Shown: one piece after another, positions 1-10,700 of the stretch | Layout: each line of letters starts with the position of its first letter | Position numbering within the stretch: position 1 is the stretch's first letter | Notes under the pieces: generated by a model | Database searches by the model: none | Told to the model about the DNA's origin: nothing | The model's input: the letters and a program-made list of their open reading frames with translations, nothing else | Translations under genes and position numbers: made by a program | Source of the DNA: CAYVIB01 sp964451365 | GTDB lineage: Bacteria > Pseudomonadota > Gammaproteobacteria > Pseudomonadales > Cellvibrionaceae | Length of the DNA: 64,000 nt | NCBI GenBank assembly: GCA_964451365.1 | Contig: CAYVIB010000001.1 | Location: 124,001 to 188,000, forward strand | Direction of reading: 5' to 3'

Positions 1-2
1 GC

Positions 3-1727
3 GGATACATCACCCAGCGCCAGGAAGATGAAGCCGATCTGGCAAAAAAACTGGCCCTGAAAATCGATAAACCGGCTGTACAACGGTCCCATGCCGAAGA
101 GTTGAAATTGTATCGTCCGGAAAAAATCTTTTACAGTCGCATCGATAAGGGTAGTCATTCCTCTTTTGATGAAAGTGCGCTGGGAAATTGGCTGGGCTGT
201 CTCGCTCAATATAAGATCGAGGACGCCTTGCTTCCCAAATATTATTATCCTTCGGCGGGAAGCCTGAATCCGGTTCAGCTTTACGTTGCCGTCAATGCCG
301 ATGTGGGCGACAGGATAAAACGCGGAATATATTATTATCATCCGGTTAACCATACTTTATGTCCAGTACCCGATGTCGGATTGCCGCGCCGGCGGAACGA
401 TGGCGAAGGCAAGGTTTTTTCCCTGATTTTCGTTGCGGAACTCGGCGCAATAAAGCCGGTTTATGAAATGGAATCGGAAGATTTCTGCCGGCTGGAAGCG
501 GGATATATGCATGAACTGCTGGTCGGGCATGGACGGTCCGTGGGCTTGATGAACGATTTGGCGGACACGGAGGACGAGGTTTTTCGGGCGGCTCTGCCGT
601 TAAAGGAATCCCAACGTTATTTGATGTGCCGTTCATTCAGGGAAAGCAGGAACCAGGAAAAGACCTGGGACAGTTTCCGCGAACTGAATCTGCTGGCAAG
701 ACAAAGTTATCGACAATTTCTCGGTTCCACGGACCAACTGCTGGATCTACCCGATATTCTAAGGGAATCGCTTTCAGGAATTGCCCGTGAGGAAGAGGGG
801 TTGGATATTTTTCTTCATGTGAAAGAATCCAGCGCACAGCTCAAACAGGGAATTTACCGGTATTCCATCAGTCATTCCTCCCTGGAATTCCTGCAGGCGC
901 TGGAAGCTGAGCGAAGCAGCTATCACGGCCTGAATCTCGATATATTCGCGTCCGCCCATTTTGCAATTTACTTCGTATCCGATATCGATCGCAAAAATAT
1001 CGCTCTGTACAATGCCGGTCGCATTGTTCAGGCGTTAATGTCGACAGCAGAAGAGAAACGACTGGGATACTGTCCCATCGGAACCATGAATTTTTCACCG
1101 ATTGCAAAGAAACTGAATCTGCCGGAGAACCGGGTGTTGGTTCACAGCGTACTGGGTGGCGCCATAGATAAGAGCCAATGTGGAACCTGGATGGAACTGA
1201 ATGATTCCAAGCCTGCAAACCTGGAACAGGAACTGATTGCGTATCTGGCCGGACACCTGCCGCCTTACATGGTGCCTTCAAGGATCATATCGCTGAAAAA
1301 TCTGCCTCTGTCGGGCAACGGCAAACTGGCACGGGACAAATTACCCAAGCCCGAAAGGAGTGCGGCGAATATAGTTCATTTTGAATCTCCGCAATCGAAG
1401 ACTGAATCCGGTATCGCCGATATCTGGCGTTCCGTTCTGGGATCCGGGGATATCAGTGTTCATGCAAATTTCTTCGAGCTTGGTGGAAATTCCATGTTGC
1501 TTATCCAGGTTCATACGCGACTGGAAGTGGAATTACAGCGCCAGGTACCCATAGTTGAATTATTTAAATATCCCAATATAAGGGCGTTGGCCATGTACCT
1601 TGATGGAACATGCGATAAATCGAAAGACGATATGGCTGGTATCCAGGCCCAGGCGGAAAAGCAGCGGGTCGCGCTCAAACGATTACAGCAGCGCACTGGA
1701 CGATCATCGGGCCGGGGAGTTGCATAA
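3..1727 (+). CDS. NRPS C-terminal part: adenylation domain with embedded FMN oxidase, then PCP (5' end outside window)
   Basis: The frame is open from base 3 without a start, so this is the end of a larger NRPS gene that begins before the window. A nitroreductase-type oxidase (Ox) domain fills most of it, with the family signature YPSAGSLNPVQ near nt 250-280. It is followed by the adenylation motifs A9 (LPPYMVP, nt 1258-1278) and A10 (SGNGK). The oxidase is therefore inserted between A8 and A9, as in epothilone EpoB and indigoidine synthetase. A PCP follows, with its phosphopantetheine serine in LGGNS near nt 1480-1495. The tail is lysine/arginine/glutamine-rich. Known role of the family: oxidation of a PCP-bound thiazoline or oxazoline to thiazole or oxazole, or dehydrogenation. 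The substrate cannot be read because the A core lies upstream. The stop overlaps the next start (TAATG). Confidence 0.9.
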   Translation, partial: GYITQRQEDEADLAKKLALKIDKPAVQRSHAEELKLYRPEKIFYSRIDKGSHSSFDESALGNWLGCLAQYKIEDALLPKYYYPSAGSLNPVQLYVAVNADVGDRIKRGIYYYHPVNHTLCPVPDVGLPRRRNDGEGKVFSLIFVAELGAIKPVYEMESEDFCRLEAGYMHELLVGHGRSVGLMNDLADTEDEVFRAALPLKESQRYLMCRSFRESRNQEKTWDSFRELNLLARQSYRQFLGSTDQLLDLPDILRESLSGIAREEEGLDIFLHVKESSAQLKQGIYRYSISHSSLEFLQALEAERSSYHGLNLDIFASAHFAIYFVSDIDRKNIALYNAGRIVQALMSTAEEKRLGYCPIGTMNFSPIAKKLNLPENRVLVHSVLGGAIDKSQCGTWMELNDSKPANLEQELIAYLAGHLPPYMVPSRIISLKNLPLSGNGKLARDKLPKPERSAANIVHFESPQSKTESGIADIWRSVLGSGDISVHANFFELGGNSMLLIQVHTRLEVELQRQVPIVELFKYPNIRALAMYLDGTCDKSKDDMAGIQAQAEKQRVALKRLQQRTGRSSGRGVA

Positions 1728-4700
1728 TGAACGAACTTGATATGAATTCAATTGCTATCGTTGGCATGTCCATTCGTGTCCCGGGTGCCGCGTCGCTGGC
1801 CGAATATTGGAACTGTATTCGCTCCGGCTTCGATCCGGCCATTGAATTAAACGAAGAGGAATTGCAACTGGCGGGCGTTCCGGAAAGTGTCTATACACAT
1901 CCGGCTTATGTCAAGCGAACGGTTAAACTGGAAAACGTTGAAAGCTTTGACGCTGACTTTTTCGATATCCTGCCAGCGGAGGCGGAGATAACGGATCCCC
2001 AGCACAGGCTGATGCTGGAATGCGCTTACGAAGCTATCGAGGGCGCCGGTTACAATCCACTCGATTTAAAGGACCCGGTTGGCATATACGCGGGTGTTGG
2101 AATAAGCAATTACCTGCACGCCAATATTTTTTCAGGCAGTGAATTCAATAAGCATGTGAGCGACCTGCAGGTACTGCTGGGCAACGATAAGAGCTACGCG
2201 TGTACCCGCATTTCGCATAAGCTCGATCTCAGGGGACCATGCATGGCGATCGACACCGCATGCTCCACTTCGCTGGTGGCGGTACACCAGGCCTGTAAGG
2301 CGTTGCTGCTTTATGAATGCGATATGGCTCTGGCGGGCGGTGCCCGGGTAATCGTGCCGCACGGCTGCGGTTATCAATACCAGCCTGGCAGTATTCTCTC
2401 CCGCGATGGCACATGCAGGCCCTTCGATGCGCAAGCGTCCGGTACTATCCAGGGCAGCGGGGCGGGAATGGTTTTATTAAAGCGTTTGTCCGACGCACTG
2501 GAGGATGGCGATGTCATCCACGCCGTAATCCGGGGTTCCGCCGTCAATAACGATGGTTCGGAAAAAATAGGGTATTCCGCTCCCGGTGTCCGCGGACAGG
2601 CAAGTGTTATCACCCAGGCGCTTGGTGTGTCGGGGGTGGAACCGGAAACAGTCGGTTATATCGAAGCGCACGGAACCGGCACGGCGTTGGGAGATCCCAT
2701 TGAGATTAAAGCCCTGGGACAGGCGTTCGACGCGACCCGTCCCTCAAACGGATTTTCCTGCGCCATCGGTTCATTAAAAGCAAATTACGGGCACCTGGAT
2801 GTGGCAGCGGGTGTGGCAGGTCTTATTAAGACGGCATTAATGCTGAAGCATGAAGAGATTCCACCCAGCCTGCACTATACCGCGGCTAATCCGGAAATTG
2901 ATTTCTCGTCCTCTCCTTTTTATGTCAACACAGAGTTAAAACCCTGGAAGCGGGGCGAACACAAGCGCCGCGCGGGCGTGAGTTCTTTTGGTATCGGTGG
3001 AACCAACGCCCATGTGATTCTGGAAGAGGCACCGGCGCGGCTGAAAAACGAAAACCGGCCGGATCGTTACCAGGTGTTTTGTCTTTCAGCCAAATCACCG
3101 GCCGCGCTGGATGAACTTAGGGAAAAATTTGCGGACGCCCTGGATAACGACGATTTACCGTTGTCCGATATTGCTTATACACTACAGACCGGGCGTCCGC
3201 ACTTCAATTGCCGTCACGCTGTTGTAGCCGAAACTCGCGACGAATTGCTTTCCAGTCTTGGTAGTCAGCCGTCCGGCAACAAAATTGATTCCACGTTTCC
3301 GCGTTCCCGGACAGGCATTGCATTTATGTTTACAGGGCAGGGCGCCCAGTACACAGGTATGTGCCACGCCCTCTATGATCAATTCAAATCGTTTCGCACC
3401 ACTCTGGACGAAATAGATGAGTATATGCGCGAGTTTATTCCACACTCCCTGAAGGATATCCTGTGGAATGAAACCAACAGGGAAAGAATCAACGAGACGC
3501 GCTATACCCAGCCCGCGCTGTTTGCGGTTGAGTACTCTGTTGCCATGCTGTGGCGCAGTTTTGGCGTGAACCCGCATCGTGTTATCGGCCACAGCGTCGG
3601 CGAAATCGCGGCGGCGTGTTTTGCCGGCATGTTTAATCTGCGCGACGGGGTAAAACTGGTTTGTGAACGGGCCCGGTTGATGCAGGAATTCGGCGAGGCG
3701 GGTGGCATGCTGGTTGTGCTGGAGACTGCGGATGTCGTTACCGGTCTTTTGAGCGGTACTAATAATGAAATATCGATTGCCGCAATTAACGGTCCACGGC
3801 ATGTTGTTGTCGCCGGTGCCAAACAAGCTCTTGTCGGGTTCGCTAATGATTTAAAGAAACGGAAAATAGCCACCTTACAATTGGACGTTTCCCATGCGTT
3901 TCATTCGAAAGCGATGGATACGGTTACGGAGCCGCTGAGGGCGGTAGCCGAAACCGTGGAATTTGTCAGACCGGATATTCCCGTTGTTTCAAACCTGTCA
4001 GGCGATGTTACTTCGGAGGAACAACTCTCGGCGGATTACTGGGCGCGACAAATGCGTGAGCCGGTGAATTTTCTCAAAGGAGTGGAGTCGCTGGCGACAG
4101 TCGGAATTGATACGTTTATAGAAGTGGGGCCGGGAACAACATTGTTAAACCTGGGGCAGGCAGTTCACGGAAGTAAAGAGGCGCTCTGGTTGTCATCCAC
4201 AGAACGTCTTGATACGGAAGGAAAACTCTTCCGCCAGGCGTTGGCAAAATACTATGAAAATGGCGGCGATATTAATTGGGAGGGCATGCACGATCACGAA
4301 CGCTGCGGTCGGGTTTTATTACCCACTTATCCTTTTCAGCGTCGACGTTACTGGACGTTACCGGAGAAGGCGGCTTTCCGCGACGGTCAATCAAAAGTTA
4401 TAGAACCGCATCCCGCTTACGATACGACAGCCGGGGAAAGCGATGTTCAGCCGCTTAACCCCTCAAGCCAAAGCCTTTCCGGTGCGGGCTTTTCCACTGC
4501 GCTGGATACGGTAAGCCGCATATGGAAGGAACTACTGGGAATTCAACAAATATCACCGGAAGATAATTTCTTCTCCCTTGGTGGACACTCCCTGTTGATC
4601 GTGAAAATGTACGATAAACTGAAACAGGCACTGTCTGTAGAGTTGCCTCTGTATAGTCTGGTCGAAAATCCGACTCTTGCTGAATTCTCCTCGCAAGTGG

Positions 4701-7700
4701 AGCGGCATAGAAAACCTGAAAGCGAAGACAGGGATTCTCCGGATTGCGTTGCGAATATAGAGGACCGGTTTAAACCTTTCCCTTTGGTGGAAATGCAGCA
4801 GGCCTTTTTGGTGGGTCGGAAGACGGATTTTGGTTCAGGGGGGGTGTCAACTCATCTCTACTTCGAACTGACACCTGAAAATTTCGATTTTAACCAGTTT
4901 GAAAATGCAATTAACACTCTCATCCACCGCCATGACATGTTGCGCGCAATTGTGTGCAGCGAAACGGAGCAAAGAGTGTTGCCGGATGTCGGTCGGTATA
5001 AAGTTGAATATTACGACCACTCCCACAACCCGCAGCAGCTTTCGCAACACCTGTCGAACCTGCGTGAGTCCATGTCCCATCAGGTTCTGGACGAGGGAAA
5101 ATGGCCTCTGTTCGATTTCAGGGTAACCCGCACCAGCGAACTGAATTATATCGTTCATGTCAGCATTGATTTGCTGATGCTCGACGTTCGCAGTAACCAG
5201 GTGCTGTTTCGCGACCTGGATTTAATCTATCTCGAACAGTTGGAAAAGTTGCCGAAGCTCAATATTCATTACCGTGACTATGTTCTGAAACGACAGGCAA
5301 TTAAGTCCGGTCCCGCCGCGGAACGGGCCCGGGAATACTGGTTGAGTCGCATTCCCGGGCTTCCCATGGCGCCGGACCTGCCTTTGGCGCAAAACCCCGG
5401 CGAACTGGAACGCCCCCGATTTGTACGGCGGTTAAAAGTAATGGATGTGGAATTGTCGAAAAATCTCCGCGCCAGGGCGCTTGCCATGGGAGTAACGCCT
5501 TCGGTGTTGTTGATGACTGCCTATTCGCTGGTATTATCGCGCTGGAGTAAACAGCCGGCGTTTACCCTGAATCTGACGATGTTCGATCGCATGCCCCTGC
5601 ATCCCGACGTTAACGAACTGGTGGGGGATTTCACCACCGTCAGTTTATTAGCGGTGGACTTTGGGCATAGCCACTCGTTCCGGGATTATGCTCACCGGAT
5701 ACAGCAGCAGCTGTGGCGCGATGCGGAACACAAGGCCTTTGACGGCGTCGACGTATTGCGGGAAATGACGCGTTTCTACAAGGGTGAACAGCAAGTTGCA
5801 ATGCCCGTTGTTTTTACCAGTGCGCTCCCGCTTGACAGCGATGCATCCCGGGAATTACCCGAAAACTCCCTGCTCGCGGGGCTGAACGCGGACTTCTCTG
5901 TTTCCCAGACTCCGCAGGTGTGGATAGATCACATTGTTTCAGAAGAGGCCGGGCAAATACTGTTGTGCTGGGATGCGATTGAAGACCTGTTTCCGCGGGA
6001 TATGCTGGAAAACATGTTTAATACCTATACCGGCCTCGTGGACAAGCTCGCCCGTGATGACAGCATCTGGGATCAGGCATACATCGACTTGCTACCCGCG
6101 GAACAGCGAAGGCTTCGCGAAGAAATAAACAATAGTACGTTTGTGGAAAATGCCGATAGCAATCTGGTTCGGATGTTTATAGACCAGGCGGAAAGACAGC
6201 CGAAGTCCGTTGCGGTCATTGACGAGGAAGTGACACTTTCTTTCGAAGCGTTATATCGATACAGCGCGCATTGGGCAAAATACCTGGTGGAAAACGGGCT
6301 GGAGCCGGGCCAGACTGTTGCCATACTGCAGGAAAAAGGTTGGCGTCAGGTTGTTTCGGCCTATGCCGTATTGATGGCCGGCGGGGCCTATGTGCCGATT
6401 GATGCGACCCAGCCGCGGGACAGACAACTTAAGATTCTGGAATTGTCCGGCAGTCGGTTTATGCTCAGCCAGGATTCCATGACCGATGATGTTCAATGGC
6501 CGGACGTTATTTTAATTGGCGCGGTCGAAAAATTTTCCGATGGCCTGCCCGTCGTAGAATTTCGACCGGTATCCACCCCGCCGGACCAGGTAGCCTATGT
6601 CCTGTTTACTTCCGGTTCGACCGGCGTCCCCAAGGGAGTGGCGATAGGTCAACAAAGTGTTTACAACACCATGCTGGATTGCCAGGAGCGGTTTGCTATC
6701 GGGCCGGGTGACCGGGCGCTCGCTTTGTGCGCCTTTAATTTTGATATGTCGATTTTCGACATATTCGGAATGTTAACGGCCGGTGCGGGTATCGTCATAC
6801 CGAGGCAGAGTGAGCTTTTCTCGATGGACCGCCTTATCACGCTTATGCAACAGCACAACGTCAGTGTCATCAATAGCGTGCCCGCAATGGTCCAGATGAT
6901 CATCGACGGTTACGAAGTGCTTGACGAAACTATGCCTGAGAGCATGCGCCTGATTATGATGGCGGGGGATTTTATACCGGTCACCCTGCCGGAGCGCATA
7001 TGGGCGCAAAATAGGGACATTTCGGTACAAAGCCTGGGCGGACCCACCGAAACCACGATATTTTCAATTGCCTATCCAGTTGAAGAGGTGGATACCTCGA
7101 GAGCTTCCATTCCATATGGGAAACCAATGCGCAACAGGAGTTGCTATGTTTTTGATGAAGCAATGAATGACTGTCCCGACTGGGTTGCAGGCGAGATCTA
7201 CATGGGGCGCAATAATTATATAGCCCAAGGTTACTGGAATGACGCCGACAAAACCGCGCACAGTTTTATTACGCATCCGCACAATGGAGAACGTTTGTTC
7301 CGCACTGGTGACCTGGGTAGATACTGGCCGGATGGAAACATCGAAATCCTCGGCAGAAAAGATTTTCAGGTAAAAATAAACGGACTTCGTGTTGAACTCG
7401 GAGAGATAGAATCCGTTCTGCAGAAATCGGATTATGTAAAACGAAGCATCGCGCTGGTGCGGGAGGGAGAAAACAACAGGAAGTCGCTTATTGCCTATGT
7501 CCAGATAGATAAAGCGAAAACGCCGCAGGATTACGATTTTTCAACAATTTCGAATTCATTAAAGGAGTCGTGCCTGTGCGCGCTGCCGAAATACATGGTG
7601 CCGCATTACTTTGTTGAAATAGGAGAGCTGCCACTGAGTGCCAATGGGAAGGTGGACAGGAAAGCATTGCCAGAACCGGTGTTGCAAAATACACAATCGC

Positions 7701-10700
7701 ACGATAACGGCCTGGCAAAAACGGCAACTGAAACCCAGCTGTTGGAAATATGGCGGGATCTGTTCCAGGCGCACACGTTGAAAACGAGCGATAATTTCTT
7801 TGAGATCGGTGGCCATTCCCTGATCGCCGCCCTGCTGGTTACCCGGATCAAGCAGGAACTGGGAACGAATGTTTCCGTCAGGCAGATATTCGATAACCCT
7901 ACCGTATCGGGACTGGCGAAAGTTATCGGTGATATCTGTGGCAAGGAGAAGGCGTTGCCTGTGTTCGGAAAAACAGACCGGGTGGAAAACTTTCCTCTTT
8001 CCTATGCGCAACAACGACTGTGGTTTGTCAACCAGTATGAAAGTGTGATGGAAGGGCACGCCGCCGCCTACAATATGCCGTTGTTGTGGCACCTGAGAGG
8101 CCGGTTGGATAAAGAAAATTTACATCAGTCTCTTCAGGTTTTGTTGAACCGTCACGCGGTTTTACGCACGAAAATTGTCGCGCGCGACGGTATTCCGGTG
8201 GGTGTTGAAACAGCTGACGTCGAAATTCCCTGGCAAGAGGTGGATTTGACGCACTCCGATACGCCGGAAAAGTACTTTAGTGAAGCAATACAAAGCGAAC
8301 GTAAAAAACCGTTCGACCTGACGCATTCGCCCTTGTTGCGTGCCATTCTGTTTAATTGGGGAGGCGATCGATACAGTCTTTTCCTGAATATGCACCATAT
8401 CGTTACCGACGCCTGGTCGGCGGGAATTATTTCAAGAAGTATCGCTGAATGCTACAACCAGCTTGCCGGGGGCGATTCGCTCGTGCCGGAGTCGGGGGTG
8501 TTCCAATATAAAGACTACGCAACGTGGGAAAAGGAAGTTTGGGACAGCGGTTTGATGGAAACATGCGAAAACTATTGGCTGGAAGAGTTGAAGGACCTGC
8601 CGGGGCCTCTGGCGCTGTTCCACGATCAACCTGCACTGGTAACAGATTCCCACCTCTCCGATGCAATTTCGTTTCAATTTGATAATCACTTGACCGCTAA
8701 GGTAAAGGCGTTCTCTCAAAAGCAGCAGTTGACGCCATTTATGTTGTTGTTAGCTAACTTCAAATTACTTCTCAGCTTTTACAGCGGTGAAAATGACATT
8801 ATTGTTGGCACAGATACAGCCAATAGGAACGAAGCTGAGTTGGCCGATATTGTCGGCTACTTTATTAATCAACTGGCGATTCGGAGCCGGGTCGACCAGA
8901 ACATGAACGTGGGACAGTATCTGGATGGTCTGAGGGAAAAAGTACTGGCTGCATATGAACATGAGTCCATGCCTTTCGACCGACTGATAGATAAACTGAA
9001 TATTTCGCGGGATCTGGTGTCGACGCCAGTGTTCCAGGTGAAAATGAATTTTCATTCGGTTAAGGATGAGGACGTTTCCCTGCGCGACCTTGATGTCCGT
9101 GTGGGCAGTATCGACTACGACACCGCCCACTATAACCTGGTGTTGACCTTCAAGCAGTTGGGCGAGCGGTTGGTCGGCACCCTGCAGTTTAAAAAGGAGC
9201 TTTACGAAAGATCTTCCATGGAATCGTTTGTCGGGCATTACAGGCAGTTGCTGACTCAATTGATGGAATCGGCCGATAGGCCCCTGTCGCGTTTGAACTA
9301 CCTTTCCCGTGCGGAATATATCAAGACTCTCGAATATGGTCGTTCAAAGACCACCTATCGGATCGCGGATACCCTTGACGGTCGCTTTTCCGAGGTGGTT
9401 GACGTTTTCAGGCACAGAACCGCTTTAACCGAAGGGGAGAAGAGTACGTGTTACGAGGAGCTTGAAACGCGTGCTAATCAACTGGCGACCCATTTAAGAG
9501 AACAAGGGGTAAACCAAGGTGAGAAAATCGCTCTTTATCTGGATCGCGGCGCGGCGCAAGTAGTCGCAATTCTGGGAATACTGAAAGCTGGTGCCATTTA
9601 TGTGCCGTTGGAGGCCAATGCGCCCCCCGATCGGCTACAGTACATACTTGAGGATGCCGAGCCCGTTCTGCTCCTGAGTGAAAGCGAAACCCTGAAACGA
9701 AAAAACCTGAATTGCAAAGCACGTTGTTTGTTGCTCGACGAGCTGGATCTAAGCGGTTGTTCTGGTGAAAAGCCCGACCATGTTCGCCACGGGCCGGATT
9801 CGCCGGCGTATGTAATCTACACATCGGGTACAACGGGTCGCCCAAACGGAGTGGTTATCACTCACCAACAGGTGTTGCGTTTGTTTGAAGCGTGCCGGAA
9901 CCACTTCAATTTCAATGAAGAAGATGTATGGACACTGTTTCACTCGTATGTATTCGACTTTTCCGTGTGGGAAATCTGGGGGGCTTTACTGTTTGGGGGG
10001 CGCCTGGTAATTGTTCCGAGGGAAACCGCACGGTCCGCCGATGCCTTCTGGAAACTGATAAAAGCGGAAAAAGTCACCGTTCTGAATCAAACCCCTTCCG
10101 CATTCAAAGCACTAACGCGCGTGGCACAAGCGGATAACAATGCCTGGCTGAGCCTGAGAAAAATAATCTTCGGTGGTGAGGCATTGGATTCGAGCGCGGT
10201 TGAAACCTGGTTTGAGAGCTTTGGCGACTCGAAGCCGGAACTCGTCAATATGTATGGCATTACCGAAACCACTGTCCATGTGACCCTGCACCCACTTAAC
10301 CGGGACAATATAAAGCGGTTAAAAAATAGCATCGGTAAACCGCTGACGGATCTCGAAGTGTATGTACTGGATAAATATCAACGCCCCGTGCCCGTTGGCG
10401 TGGCAGGCGAACTATATGTAGCCGGACCGGGAGTAACCTCGGGATACCTGAACAACCCGGCGCTGTCAGCCGTCCGTATCATCCCGAGCAACTTTCCCGG
10501 CGTACATGACAGACTGTACAGAACAGGTGATCTCGTTGCCTGGACCGAAAGTGGAGAGCTGGCTTATATCGGCCGAATAGACCACCAGATCAAGATCCGC
10601 GGCCATCGTATCGAGTTGGGGGAAATTGAAAACGCAATGCTACGGCATCCGCAAGTTACAAATGCTGTGGTGCGTTGTGACCGCGATGTAAAGGGCAATC

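Noticed and set aside
3182..3826. 214-codon frame on the - strand inside the first AT region
   Set aside because: It is antisense to conserved AT and linker sequence and reads as low-complexity shadow coding.
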